Part shown: positions 26,829 through 36,076 of the stretch, piece after piece
Layout: each line of letters begins with the position of its first letter
How positions within the stretch are numbered: the stretch's first letter is position 1
NCBI GenBank assembly: GCA_015207365.1
Contig: JADEXA010000035.1
Span: forward strand, 1 to 64,000
From: Vacuolonema iberomarrocanum LEGE 07170
GTDB lineage: Bacteria; Cyanobacteriota; Cyanobacteriia; Elainellales; Elainellaceae
Reading direction: 5' to 3'
Length of the DNA stretch: 64,000 nucleotides
The notes under the pieces: generated by a model
The model's input: the letters and a program-made list of their open reading frames with translations, nothing else
What the model was told of the DNA's origin: nothing
The model's database searches: none
Made by a program: the position numbers and the translations under genes

Positions 26829-29792
26829 ATGGGCACCTGGATGAAGGCAACAGATAAAGCCATTTATCTGATGGAGAATGATGGCTTCCTTGAGACTGTA
26901 GCCAAACGCCCTTCCCGAACAAATGCTGAAGAGCAGATTGTAAATCTTACCCCTCTCAAAGACTGGTTTGCCCGTAGCGACAAGCCACGCCGCATGACCA
27001 TTTCTCGCGGTACCGACACGCCTGAGCCCCAACCGGTTCAACTCGATAAAGGTGAAGCCGGGTTAAGCCACAACGGCCAACTCAAAGTCGTCAGCGATAC
27101 CTATCTCAAGCTCAGCCCTGAAGATTCCAGTGTGTTGCCTGACACTCAAAAGGTACTTGTGGCAAAGGAAACGATTCTCAATATCGCCTCCTACGAAGTT
27201 GTCGGAAATTATCACTGGCGGATTGAGTTCACCCCCCCTCTTCCTGGCGGTGGGACAACGGCTTCCTGGTATGTTTTTGCACCCCATATCCGGCTCATGA
27301 CCCATGCGGTTTTAACCACAACCGCCGATACGTACTTCAAGGCAGAACCCAGGCTTTCTTCAGAATTGTCCAATTCCGCAAAAGTATTTATTCGACAAAA
27401 TACAACGTTGAATATTGCGTCGTTTCTCCCGGCATCCGGCGACCATACCTATATCGAGCTAGCCGATACCTCTTTGGGAGACAACAATAGTAGATTCTGG
27501 TATGTCTACAATCTCCATTTCACGGCAAAAATGGGGGAGCGTCCTCGTCCTGGAGACATGCATGACGGCATGCAGATTGAGGTCATCAACGATACCGACT
27601 TCACCCTCCGTCCCGAACCCTCTGATGCCTTACCAGAACAGCAAAAAGTATCGGTTCGCAGAGGCACAACCCTCGCCATTCAGTACTACACAAAAGTCAG
27701 TGAGCGTTATTGGCGAGTTAGATTACTAGCACCTGAGCTGGGCAATAGAAGCACAGCAACTTGGTATATCAACACCCAGGATACAAACCTCATTTCAAAT
27801 GTCACGCTCATAGCGACTCAGGATACGAGCTTAAAACGAGAGCCTCGGCAGTCGTCTCAGCTACCCAGCTCTGCCCAAGTCTTTACAAGGAAAAACTCTC
27901 AAATCCAATTAATCTCTCATTTACCGGCAACGGGCAATCACACTCAAATTGAGTTGGCCAATTCTGCCCTTTTCCCCAGCAATGCCACAACTTGGTATGC
28001 CTACAGTCCGCATATCTCGATCGAGGGACAGCGGCAGTTCCTGCGGGTTACGAGTGACACGGTGCTGAAGAGTCGAGCTGTTTCGTCTGCCGAGCTAGCC
28101 GCCGATCAAAAAGTCCCGATTCCAACTAACACGATTTTTGAAATCAGCTCCTACCAGCAGCCACAAAATAACCATGTCAACGTTACGCTCAAAGGCGCGT
28201 CTCTCGGCCCTTACAACCGCAATACCTGGTACTGCTATGTCCCTCATATCGACATCGTTGGGACAGAGGTTGGCAATCAACCGAATGACAGCAATCGCAG
28301 TAGTCCACCAACTCAATCGGGCGATCGCGGCATTCCCCTACAATTTCCTGGCTTTCCAGATACCTACTATTCCAACGACCCCATCTTCTCAAAGACAAAG
28401 TATGGTGAGCAGGGACATTTCACCTGGGGCGAGGCGCTGCATGTCGACCCAACAACTGGAACCTATCGGCAGCCCACCAGTCCAGAGGTCATCAAAGGGA
28501 TTCAGCGAATTGCCTATGTCATGGAAGACGTGCGCAAGCGCTATGGCGATAACCCCATCATTGTGAAATCCTGGTATCGTGACGCAGCAACCAATAATGA
28601 AGTGGGTGGCTTTTCCCAGTCGCGTCATAGCTCTGGGGATGCGATCGACTTCATCGTGCCGGGGGTTCATCCTTACACCGTCTATGCCGACCTGGATGAC
28701 TGGTGGGGAGATAAGGGTGGGCTGGCAAGCTCCAGCGCTTTTACCCACATTGATGCACGCGGTTACAAAGCTCGCTGGGAGTACGCGTCCGATGGCACCG
28801 GAATGGTTCAGCAAAGTTTGAGTGCTGCAGCGGCACAGCCAAGCTGGAGCACATGGGTCAAAGAAACCGATGCCGCTTTCTACCTAATGCGAGAAAATCG
28901 TTGGATCGCTCGTATTCTGAAATCTCCTTCGAGAACCAATCCCCTGGAGCAAGTGTTAGATCTGGATGAAATGGCACAGTGGTTTGCCATGCCTAATTCT
29001 CCATCTGGCATGACCGTTTCAGTTGGCACAGAGGCCCCCGAGCCGGAAAAATGGAGTGAGCCAACCTCACCGGGTCATACGGGCGACATTAACGCTTCGG
29101 GTCTCGAAGCCGTGAAGCATTTTGAAGGGCTGCGCACTACAGCATATCGAGATGCGGTTGGGGTTTGGACGATTGGCTATGGACACACTTCAATGGCCGG
29201 CCCACCAACCGTCTTTGAAGGCATGACCATTACAGAAACGGAAGCAGAAGCAATTCTTGCACAGGATCTCGACATTTTTGAGCGGGGAGTTGCCAATGCC
29301 TTGACCTTTACAACCAATAGCGACCAGTTTTCTGCAATGGTATCGTTTGCATTCAATCTGGGTGTAGGCGCCCTGCGTAGTTCGACTTTACTGAGGAGAC
29401 ATAATGCAGGGAACTTTAGTGAGGCCGCCGATGAGTTTCTGCGTTGGGTGTATGCCGATGGTGAGATATTGCCGGGGCTGGAGCGTCGCCGCAAAGCCGA
29501 ACGAGCCTTGTACTTGAGTGAGGATTTCCGCCAGTTTACGCGGGCACGGTTTGCTACTGCACCGGCAAACTACTCGCGAGCTGCTGCCGTAACCGCAGGG
29601 GCAGCGGCGATCGCTGGCTTAGCCTTTGGAGCCTATACCCGCTTTGTCCAACCCCCTGACCCCGTTGAATCGCCAGCCATCCCCGAAACCATCAGTCCGA
29701 CTCCAGAACCGCCAACGCTCCCAGAGGTCACCAACCCACCAAACCAAGCACCTACTCCGCCTCCTGAAGATGGCCTTCAGCCTGTAGGATAG
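26829..29792 (+). CDS. Giant peptidoglycan-active protein: SH3-like repeats, M15 peptidase, GH24 lysozyme
   Basis: ATG 26829 has AGGGGA 4 nt upstream and gives 987 residues. Order: a 65-residue module starting TWMKATDKAIYLM; five SH3-like repeats of 70-80 residues (about 80-500), each with DT..K..P..SS.L and TWY/FWY; an M15 peptidase with zinc ligands His600, Asp607 and His640 (SRHSSGDAIDF, FTHID); a second copy of the first module (TWVKETDAAFYLM); and a GH24 lysozyme with Glu766, Asp775 and Thr781 at the T4-type E-8-D-5-T spacing. A hydrophobic segment (AAAVTAGAAAIAGLAFGAY) and a Pro-rich tail end the protein. Both enzymes target peptidoglycan. No N-terminal signal peptide is present, so how it reaches its substrate is unclear. 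Confidence 0.88.
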   Translation: MGTWMKATDKAIYLMENDGFLETVAKRPSRTNAEEQIVNLTPLKDWFARSDKPRRMTISRGTDTPEPQPVQLDKGEAGLSHNGQLKVVSDTYLKLSPEDSSVLPDTQKVLVAKETILNIASYEVVGNYHWRIEFTPPLPGGGTTASWYVFAPHIRLMTHAVLTTTADTYFKAEPRLSSELSNSAKVFIRQNTTLNIASFLPASGDHTYIELADTSLGDNNSRFWYVYNLHFTAKMGERPRPGDMHDGMQIEVINDTDFTLRPEPSDALPEQQKVSVRRGTTLAIQYYTKVSERYWRVRLLAPELGNRSTATWYINTQDTNLISNVTLIATQDTSLKREPRQSSQLPSSAQVFTRKNSQIQLISHLPATGNHTQIELANSALFPSNATTWYAYSPHISIEGQRQFLRVTSDTVLKSRAVSSAELAADQKVPIPTNTIFEISSYQQPQNNHVNVTLKGASLGPYNRNTWYCYVPHIDIVGTEVGNQPNDSNRSSPPTQSGDRGIPLQFPGFPDTYYSNDPIFSKTKYGEQGHFTWGEALHVDPTTGTYRQPTSPEVIKGIQRIAYVMEDVRKRYGDNPIIVKSWYRDAATNNEVGGFSQSRHSSGDAIDFIVPGVHPYTVYADLDDWWGDKGGLASSSAFTHIDARGYKARWEYASDGTGMVQQSLSAAAAQPSWSTWVKETDAAFYLMRENRWIARILKSPSRTNPLEQVLDLDEMAQWFAMPNSPSGMTVSVGTEAPEPEKWSEPTSPGHTGDINASGLEAVKHFEGLRTTAYRDAVGVWTIGYGHTSMAGPPTVFEGMTITETEAEAILAQDLDIFERGVANALTFTTNSDQFSAMVSFAFNLGVGALRSSTLLRRHNAGNFSEAADEFLRWVYADGEILPGLERRRKAERALYLSEDFRQFTRARFATAPANYSRAAAVTAGAAAIAGLAFGAYTRFVQPPDPVESPAIPETISPTPEPPTLPEVTNPPNQAPTPPPEDGLQPVG

Positions 29793-29819
29793 CGAAACTC
29801 ATAGCGCGATCGCTTTGGC

Positions 29820-29927
29820 TAAGTAGCTCGGCATGATGAAAAACCAGACCCTAAAAACCTGTGCCGCCCGCGGCTGCGGGCGGCACAGGTTTTTAGGGTT
29901 TTAGGTTTAATTGCACCTGCCAACTTA
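29820..29927. mobile_element. MITE-like hairpin element, family A copy 2
   Basis: This 108-bp element has the same ends as the copy at 22935 (TAAGTAGCTCGGCATGATG to CACCTGCCAACTTA). The core hairpin reads CCCTAAAAACCTGTGCCGCC and GGCGGCACAGGTTTTTAGGG. It starts 28 nt after the lysozyme gene stop and is in direct orientation to copy 1. It may also act as a terminator for that gene. Confidence 0.8.
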
Positions 29928-29947
29928 ATGAAAACTCTCTAGGATCA

Positions 29948-30018
29948 CAGAATCCAGTGATAACTCTCTCTGAGAAGGCACGGTAGCCCCTCCTCAGAAA
30001 AAATTATTTCCTCAATCG
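29948..30018 (+). repeat. Direct repeat flanking the gene-poor region, left copy
   Basis: This stretch of about 70 bp (CAGAATCC...CTGAGAAGGCA...CCTCAGAAAAAATTATTTC...CTCAATC) matches 31787-31869 at most positions. CTGAGAA/TTCTCAG-type arms form a small hairpin in the right copy, imperfect here. The two copies bracket about 1.8 kb with little coding. Confidence 0.6.
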
Positions 30019-30256
30019 ACAATCCGCACGACCTTGCATAAACTTTGCTGTCAGTCTAGGGACTGTCATCGATTAGGTGTCAGAGTCCTTCAACAGAAGC
30101 GTTTACAGCCCCTAGATCATGTTGTTGGGGCGGGCGCGTAAACACTTATCCTGCAAGGCTTCTGCATTCAATTGATGACGCAACCTAGGTACAGGGCACA
30201 AAATCAATGGTTTCCTGGATTTAGTTCTTTACTCAGGCTGTCAGCATTAGGACGCT

Positions 30257-30529
30257 TCAAACAGCCTCTAACGTAGCAAGTTCAGTCTGCAACACTCGAA
30301 CATCAACCCAGACTTTGTAGTGGCTGGGAGTTGCCGTAATGATTGCAAGGTATCCTTTCTCAGATATCGACCAGCTAAAGTCGTAAGCTCTCGCCCTGTC
30401 ATCAACATGAAATTTACGTAGCTGTGCATAGATAGTATTTCTAAAGAGAGCCGCGTTATAAATACTTCCTCTATGATGGAAATTAAACGGCTGAATAAAT
30501 GTTTCAAGGACAATTGTTGGAAGAGTCAT
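30257..30529 (-). CDS. Small hypothetical protein (uncertain)
   Basis: The 90-residue frame begins MTLPTIVLETFIQPFNFHHR. It has mixed charge, a predicted beta-rich middle (YDFSWSISEKGYLAIITATP) and no transmembrane helix. No ribosome site is evident before the ATG. The flanks are A/T rich and otherwise non-coding. I do not recognise the family. It could be a real accessory gene or chance. Confidence 0.35.
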   Translation of the reverse strand: MTLPTIVLETFIQPFNFHHRGSIYNAALFRNTIYAQLRKFHVDDRARAYDFSWSISEKGYLAIITATPSHYKVWVDVRVLQTELATLEAV

Positions 30530-31786
30530 TAGATAGCGACACCCAGAAAGATAGTAAAATCAGACGCCTCAAAATTTACATTTGTTAACATACTTCTAAT
30601 TGTAGACCAATTCGTGTTTTTTCGGATAAGCCTTATATATTTAAATATATTTGATTTATGAAGTTCACTTTGATGAAAAAATTTACTTCTTTGTAGGCTG
30701 CCCTCTTAATCCATAACCCTCTAAGAATTCTCCATTTTAATGACACAAAAAAGCGCAGGATCCCCGGCACCAAAGAGATCCATCGAAAGGCTTAGTTTCT
30801 GACGCTGAAAGCTGCCTGAGATAAATTTGCATACATTCAAGTCAGTTGAAATTATCTATTTGGATATCTTCAACCTTTCACCGAGATCCAATATTATTTG
30901 GCCAATATTTTTACATTACTCAGGCTCTGGACAAAAGTCTTCTTAGCAATTCATCATAGAAATTTTGCTTATCTCGACCAAATTTCTCACAAAAAAATTA
31001 GACCGTACGGTTATTCAGGATACGAAAAAATATAGAACTATGAAGTAGAAATCCAGGATTTAACAGAATCAACTCTCACTCCAACACTTCCGGTTCTCTA
31101 GGAAAGATACAAACCTCGATCCCTGCTCCATTCAAGTCCACAAATTATAGATCCGGCTATCAAATTCTTAAAAACACCTTTAATTTTCAAAAATACTGAT
31201 ACCCTCACTCCTCTTTCCCAAAAAGCTCATCTCAAGACAAGCACCTTGAATGCGCTTTCAAGACAAGCTCTCGGATATCTAAGGCATCCTACCAACAAAG
31301 CACTCCGGATAATATGACTTTAGGCAACATGCTGAGACGACAAACTAACGTTCATCGGTCACAGCATGCACCGTCTGCCTAAAGTTATTCTCGCAAACCT
31401 GAGACACCAAAGGTTCAAACTATAGAGCTAAAAGGCACTCTATCTACCGACATAAAAGTTGCGATACCCAATCAACCAAGCCAGGAAGCACGAAAAGAAC
31501 CATAGCTGCTGACCTGCCCATCTACACCTAAATTGGCACATAGAGCATTCAGCCAACAGTAACGTATTCCAAGCGGCACAAAACCAAACCTTTCCAAAAA
31601 TTTGGAAGAAGGTATGACGATTATCGGAAAACTCAACAAGGCTGAGCTTTATTCAAAATCAAAATGGAGCATCATCCACTACACGGACGATTGGGCGATC
31701 GCAAAAGCTGAGGAGTTAAATCTTTCAATGATGCACACTCATTACTAAACCATCAATAAATATAAAATGCAATAGCTCTATGATTT
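30530..31786. other. Gene-poor A/T-rich region
   Basis: About 1.26 kb without a credible ORF on either strand. An imperfect inverted pair built on CTTTAGGCA and TGCCTAAAG with internal CATGCTG/CAGCATG lies at about 31318-31387. HIP1 sites are sparse here compared with the rest of the window. It may be decayed accessory DNA or may encode small RNA. Confidence 0.5.
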
Positions 31787-31869
31787 TAGGTCTCGCAGAA
31801 TCTAAGGAGGATTTTTCCTGAGAAAGAGCATGGTACCTCCCTTCTCAGAAAAAAATATCTCCTCAATCA
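31787..31869 (+). repeat. Direct repeat flanking the gene-poor region, right copy
   Basis: This is homologous to 29948-30018: CAGAATC, then CTGAGAA, GGTA, CTCAGAAAAAA, and TCCTCAATC in the same order. Here CTGAGAA and TTCTCAG form a hairpin. It lies about 110 nt upstream of the PiuC-type hydroxylase gene and could include its control region. Confidence 0.6.
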
Positions 31870-31980
31870 GCCATGCCACAGGATATCCGCATTGAAAGGA
31901 TGGCGTGCAACAGCAGCAGCATCGTTTCTATCGATCGCAGGATATGCTGAGAATACGACTTATCGCTTATGTTTCGCTCC

Positions 31981-32655
31981 ATGATTTTATGTATTGGTGA
32001 GGTTTTGTCACCGGATGAGTTGGATGATATTTCCAACCTGTTGACGGATGCTGAGTTCATTGATGGTAAAACAACAGCGGGATGGCACGCTCGTCTCGTC
32101 AAGCACAACACCCAGTTACCAAAAGATTCACCCGTACTGGGCCAGGTGCGATCGCTCATCCATACGGCACTCCAGCGCAATCGCCTCTTTCAGATGGCCG
32201 CCCGTCCCAAGCACATACAGCCGCCTCTGATTAGTCGATATGGCACGGGTATGGCCTACGGAGCGCACACGGATGATGCGGTGATGCGTAGTGCTCAACA
32301 ACTGATGCGGTCTGATGTTTCATTCACTTTATTTCTCAATCCACCGGATGCCTACCAAGGTGGAGAGTTAGTCATTGATGATAGCCAGGGAGAACAACCC
32401 TATAAGCTACCTGCAGGCGCGATGATTGTCTATCCCTCTTCAACGCTGCATCGGGTAGAAACCGTGACAGAAGGAACGCGACTGGCAGCCGTCAGTTGGG
32501 TGCAAAGTTTGATTCGGGATCCGCAGGAACGAGAGATTTTGTTTGATCTCGATACGGTGCGTCAATCCCTTTTTGAACAACGTGGGAAGACAAAAGAGTT
32601 TGACTTGCTGTCAAAGACCCATGCCAATTTGCTACGAAAATGGGTGGAATGTTGA
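31981..32655 (+). CDS. piuC: PKHD-type 2-oxoglutarate/Fe(II) hydroxylase (PiuC/YbiX family)
   Basis: The 224-residue protein begins MILCIGEVLSPDELDDISNL, matching the family's usual start; an ATG four codons earlier is also possible. It has the iron ligands His and Asp in YGAHTDDAVM, a distal His in STLHRVETV, and the 2-oxoglutarate Arg in GTRLAAVSWVQS. PiuC proteins accompany iron or siderophore uptake genes and are typically iron-repressed. Exact substrates are unknown. No receptor is adjacent, but the following genes are also iron-linked. Confidence 0.88.
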   Translation: MILCIGEVLSPDELDDISNLLTDAEFIDGKTTAGWHARLVKHNTQLPKDSPVLGQVRSLIHTALQRNRLFQMAARPKHIQPPLISRYGTGMAYGAHTDDAVMRSAQQLMRSDVSFTLFLNPPDAYQGGELVIDDSQGEQPYKLPAGAMIVYPSSTLHRVETVTEGTRLAAVSWVQSLIRDPQEREILFDLDTVRQSLFEQRGKTKEFDLLSKTHANLLRKWVEC

Positions 32656-32704
32656 GTCCCATTCCACCCATCTGTTGTAGCCTACGGCAGGTTACAAACG
32701 TTGC

Positions 32705-34129
32705 CTATAGCGATCGCAAAAATCGAATCAAAGCTAGGCGATCGCCTTCCTCCATCGTGCGAAACGCTTCCCTAGATTCCTCTGATTCTCCGCCATGCCA
32801 GAGAATCGCTTCTGCTAGGGTGCGGGCACGCCCATCATGGAGATAACCGGAATAAGGCAACACCGTTTGCGCCAAGCCAATTCCCCAAAGGGGAGGCGTG
32901 CGCCACTCGTTGCCATCCGCTTGAAAATCGGGGCGCCCATCTGCTAATTCATTTCCCATGTCATGCAAGAGCAAATCGGTGTAGGGATGGATGAATTGAT
33001 TCGCTAGGGCAGGAATTTCATGGCTACCCGTGCGTATATCCGTTCGATGACAGGCTACGCAATTTGCATCGGCAAACAACTGCTCACCGCGTTGCACTTG
33101 GGCATCATCTACCAGGGTACGAGCCGGAACGGCTAGGGTCTGTACATAGATAGCCGCCACTTCCAGGATTCCCTCGTCGATGTCTTCCGTGCCATCCGAA
33201 GCAGGAAACAATGGATTCGTCACTCCCATGTCGTTAACATAGGCAGATGCCGACTGCTGGAGTAAGTCGGGTGTATTGGCTTTCCAGCCAAATCGTCCTA
33301 GGGTTTCTCCTTGCTGTGTCACGTTCCAGACCCGATTCGGGCGGCCGGAAATGCCATCTCCATCGTGATCCTGCGGGTCAGCCTGTTGCATGATCTCCGA
33401 CTCGGGAATCGCTTCCAAGAGGCCCGTACCAAATACCGGGGGTGGAATGCGGTTAGAAACAGCAATGCCTTCTTCTGGCAGAGGGGTTCCATCGCTCCAG
33501 CTCAAGGTGACTTGGGGCGATCGCAACGCATAGGGCGCTCCATCCCCATACATCCCTTGCTGCTCCTGCCATTCCACCTCCACGATCGCCTCGGGTTCAT
33601 AGCCATAGACACTCTCTTCCTGGAGTTGGGTGCCGATGCCGGGAACCGCTGGTGCATTCCCGCCAGGGGCGATCGCTTCAGCCGCAAAGTCATGATCGGG
33701 AAATGAGAAAGCCTCATCATCCGGTGTTTGCTGGCTCACCCGGACAACACGCTGCCCTCTTTCGGGCATTCCTCGACCATTGCGAATGTGACATCCGCCG
33801 CAAGATGCCCCATTGAATAGCGGGCCGAGTCCCGGATTGACATTAGCCGGAGCCGTCACAAACGCTGCTTCGAATGCCAGATCGCCAACAGCATGGCGAT
33901 CGGCCCAATAGTCATCCAGGTTGGGGGCAGGTTGTTCGTAGGCGCGGGAGGAACGGTTTTGTATGGTTGTGGCTCCCCCCGCTTGAGGAACACTCTGAGA
34001 ATACGCTGGATGATGGATGGCAGTGGAGAAGAGAACCCCGGCGATCGCAGCTACGACCGCTAGAAAGAGCAGATGACTCCCGTTCCTTTTCCCTTGCTTC
34101 CAGTTTTTTGGTCGCATCGTCCAGATCAT
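32705..34129 (-). CDS. Di-haem oxidoreductase (DUF1111), exported
   Basis: The 474-residue protein has an N-terminal membrane/signal segment (about residues 19-42). Two CxxCH haem-binding motifs follow: CGGCH near residue 110 and CVACH near residue 355. DUF1111 hallmarks include LGPLFNGASCGGCHIRNGRG, GRFGWKA, HPYTDLLLHDMG, WRTPPLWG and YLHDGRARTLAEAILWHGGE. It should act in the periplasm or lumen. Its ATG overlaps the imelysin stop as TAATG, so the two are translationally coupled. Pairing of this family with imelysin in iron-regulated operons is recurrent, and the role is thought to be iron-related electron transfer, which is not proven. Confidence 0.9.
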   Translation of the reverse strand: MIWTMRPKNWKQGKRNGSHLLFLAVVAAIAGVLFSTAIHHPAYSQSVPQAGGATTIQNRSSRAYEQPAPNLDDYWADRHAVGDLAFEAAFVTAPANVNPGLGPLFNGASCGGCHIRNGRGMPERGQRVVRVSQQTPDDEAFSFPDHDFAAEAIAPGGNAPAVPGIGTQLQEESVYGYEPEAIVEVEWQEQQGMYGDGAPYALRSPQVTLSWSDGTPLPEEGIAVSNRIPPPVFGTGLLEAIPESEIMQQADPQDHDGDGISGRPNRVWNVTQQGETLGRFGWKANTPDLLQQSASAYVNDMGVTNPLFPASDGTEDIDEGILEVAAIYVQTLAVPARTLVDDAQVQRGEQLFADANCVACHRTDIRTGSHEIPALANQFIHPYTDLLLHDMGNELADGRPDFQADGNEWRTPPLWGIGLAQTVLPYSGYLHDGRARTLAEAILWHGGESEESREAFRTMEEGDRLALIRFLRSL

Positions 34130-35478
34130 TACTGCTGCACCAGCGGTAGGACTTGCTGCTGAAAGATATCTAACAACTCCAGAATGCTTTCTTGAGCCGC
34201 AGTAATTTCAACTTGGGCACCGCTATCACAAAGGGTTTCCTCAATTGGCCCCGGAATAGCTGCGATCGCGATCCTTGACGCCTCCAGTTGCTCTCGAATC
34301 TGAGCATCTAATGCCGGATCAATTGCCGTGATAAAGTCGCTCAGTCCTCTACCATCCGTGCTTCCCGGAGGAAAGTCACCGAGATAAGCGTTCTCAGCAC
34401 TCTGGAGATTGTCTTGGAAATCTTGTAGCGAACTATGGGCAAAACGACTTTCTAGCAAGAAGGGATTTTGGGCATCTACCGCCTCGCCAATTTTGACATT
34501 ACCCAATTCATCGAGAATGCCGATGATTCCCTGAACAATTTCCTCGCCTGCGGCCTGGGGTGTGAGATAAAGCTCACTGCCCTCACCAGCCATCACAAAC
34601 TCATCCCGGAAGGGCGGAAATCCTTGAACCCCTTCTGTCCAGCTACTCAGCAAATCATTGGCCGTTTGATCGAACACAGGAGCGATCGCTCCCAGGTATT
34701 CCAAGTCTCGCGCGGTAAATGCTTCCAGGGGCTTATCGTTGTCAATGCCAAACAGCAAGAAACCAATGGCATGGAATCCTTTCTGACTGGTTTGCAAACT
34801 GTCTATATACTCTGGAGTCAAAGCATCCTGGCTTTCGAGCACAGAAATAACATCCACTTCATTAACAGGCCAGTCATCTAACTCAGCATCCAATCCCAAT
34901 GAAGCCGCCGGCCCAAAGGCAAACGCTTCGCTTTGCTCCCATGGTTGTCTTGCAGTCAACCAGGCTTGTCGCGCGGTTTCTAATGTTTCGGCAGTCGGGT
35001 CACTGACGAACATGGCGACCGCTGCTTCTAGCTCCCCTGACCGTTGCGTCAGCAGTTCGTAGTTGGGAACGATCAATTGATCGACAAAGTCTGTGATGAT
35101 CTGGCGATCGCTAAAACGCTCAGAAGGTGGCAGAAAAATAGTGACAGAGAGACTACCTTCACCGCCTTCACCGCCTTCACCCCCCTCGCCGCCTTCGCCG
35201 CCTTCGCCGCCTTCACCGCCTTCGCCACCCTCGCCACCCTCGCCACCTTCACCGCCTTCGCCACTTACCTCAATGGCTCCTTCGCCGCCTTCACCACCGC
35301 CTGTTACAGGTACAGCAATACAAGCTTCACCCTGGCTCATGACCAGGGGTGCGGTTTCAGATTGGAGGTCGTCTGAAAGTTCTGCATTAGCCGCTTCTGA
35401 AATTGAGAGGGTAATCGCTCCTGCATTGGCTAGAGCATAGGCACCGATCCCTGTCCAGATCTTTAATTTCCCTTTCAC
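34129..35478 (-). CDS. irpA: Imelysin/IrpA-like iron-regulated protein with Gly-Glu repeats
   Basis: I place the start at GTG 35478, with GAGGAG 7 nt upstream. The product (449 residues) then begins with a signal peptide (KGKLKIWTGIGAYALANAGA). A longer ATG at 35595 adds 39 residues and buries the signal. Residues about 70-115 are a (GGE)n low-complexity block, followed by an imelysin domain (two four-helix bundles). The family motif GxHxxE reads GFHAIG, so the Glu is missing. Imelysins are envelope proteins tied to iron uptake. The cyanobacterial member IrpA is needed for growth at low iron. The di-haem gene follows with a one-base overlap. Confidence 0.85.
   Translation of the reverse strand: MKGKLKIWTGIGAYALANAGAITLSISEAANAELSDDLQSETAPLVMSQGEACIAVPVTGGGEGGEGAIEVSGEGGEGGEGGEGGEGGEGGEGGEGGEGGEGGEGGEGSLSVTIFLPPSERFSDRQIITDFVDQLIVPNYELLTQRSGELEAAVAMFVSDPTAETLETARQAWLTARQPWEQSEAFAFGPAASLGLDAELDDWPVNEVDVISVLESQDALTPEYIDSLQTSQKGFHAIGFLLFGIDNDKPLEAFTARDLEYLGAIAPVFDQTANDLLSSWTEGVQGFPPFRDEFVMAGEGSELYLTPQAAGEEIVQGIIGILDELGNVKIGEAVDAQNPFLLESRFAHSSLQDFQDNLQSAENAYLGDFPPGSTDGRGLSDFITAIDPALDAQIREQLEASRIAIAAIPGPIEETLCDSGAQVEITAAQESILELLDIFQQQVLPLVQQ
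35155..35295 (-). repeat. 9-bp tandem repeat encoding Gly-Gly-Glu in the imelysin gene
   Basis: About 15 imperfect repeats of a 9-bp unit (CCGCCTTCG, CCACCCTCG and CCACCTTCA variants on the plus strand) encode GEGGEGGEG. Unit length is a multiple of three, so copy changes would not break the frame. The stretch is rich in Glu and might bind metal, which is inference. Confidence 0.85.
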
Positions 35479-36076
35479 CAAAATTCTCCTCAGAAAATTA
35501 CTTATTAAATCCTTTGCCTCTTCTTGGTCTGAGGTGAAAATTGACCTGACCGATTCAATATCACTGCTATTGACACTAATTTTTGAGAAGACCAAGCTAC
35601 ACTTGCAATCAAAACGTCATGCTCTTACCACCATGCCACCAAGCAATTCGGTAAGATCTTCGATGCAGTTGAGTAACGTTAGGCAATGAAACACTGACTC
35701 AGCAATAACTCAGCACTTGTACCTTATAGCCAATTAAGCCTTAGTCGAAGGCTATTTAATATTCTTTTTATGAACCAGTATCTAACGGTACCATTCATAG
35801 TTATTGAGAGCTAATTGCAATTCTTATTATTTCTGCTCAAGAGCAACTGAACGTTAGGATCTATGCCATCTAGACTCAGGTAGCGTGTTGAAGAGTGTCG
35901 TCGGTGGGTAATACCCACCCGACACCCTCGTGGATTTCAGTCCATTATCTTGTTGCAGCAAATGGCTTAAAAGGCAGACCAGACCGTGCAACCCTTACGA
36001 ACTTGTAAGACGACGATCGCTTGTCAGCGTAGATTGGAGCGAATAGCTGACGGCCAAGAGCGTGAAAAGCGATCGC
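35479..36076. other. Intergenic region upstream of imelysin operon
   Basis: About 600 nt between the imelysin start and the convergent-side isiC stop. A hairpin at 35895-35925 (GTGTCGTCGGTGGGT with ACCCACCCGACAC) is visible. A/T-rich hexamers near 35805-35835 (minus strand AATAATAAGAATTGCAAT) loosely resemble a Fur box but do not match well enough to call. No ORF seen. Confidence 0.45.
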
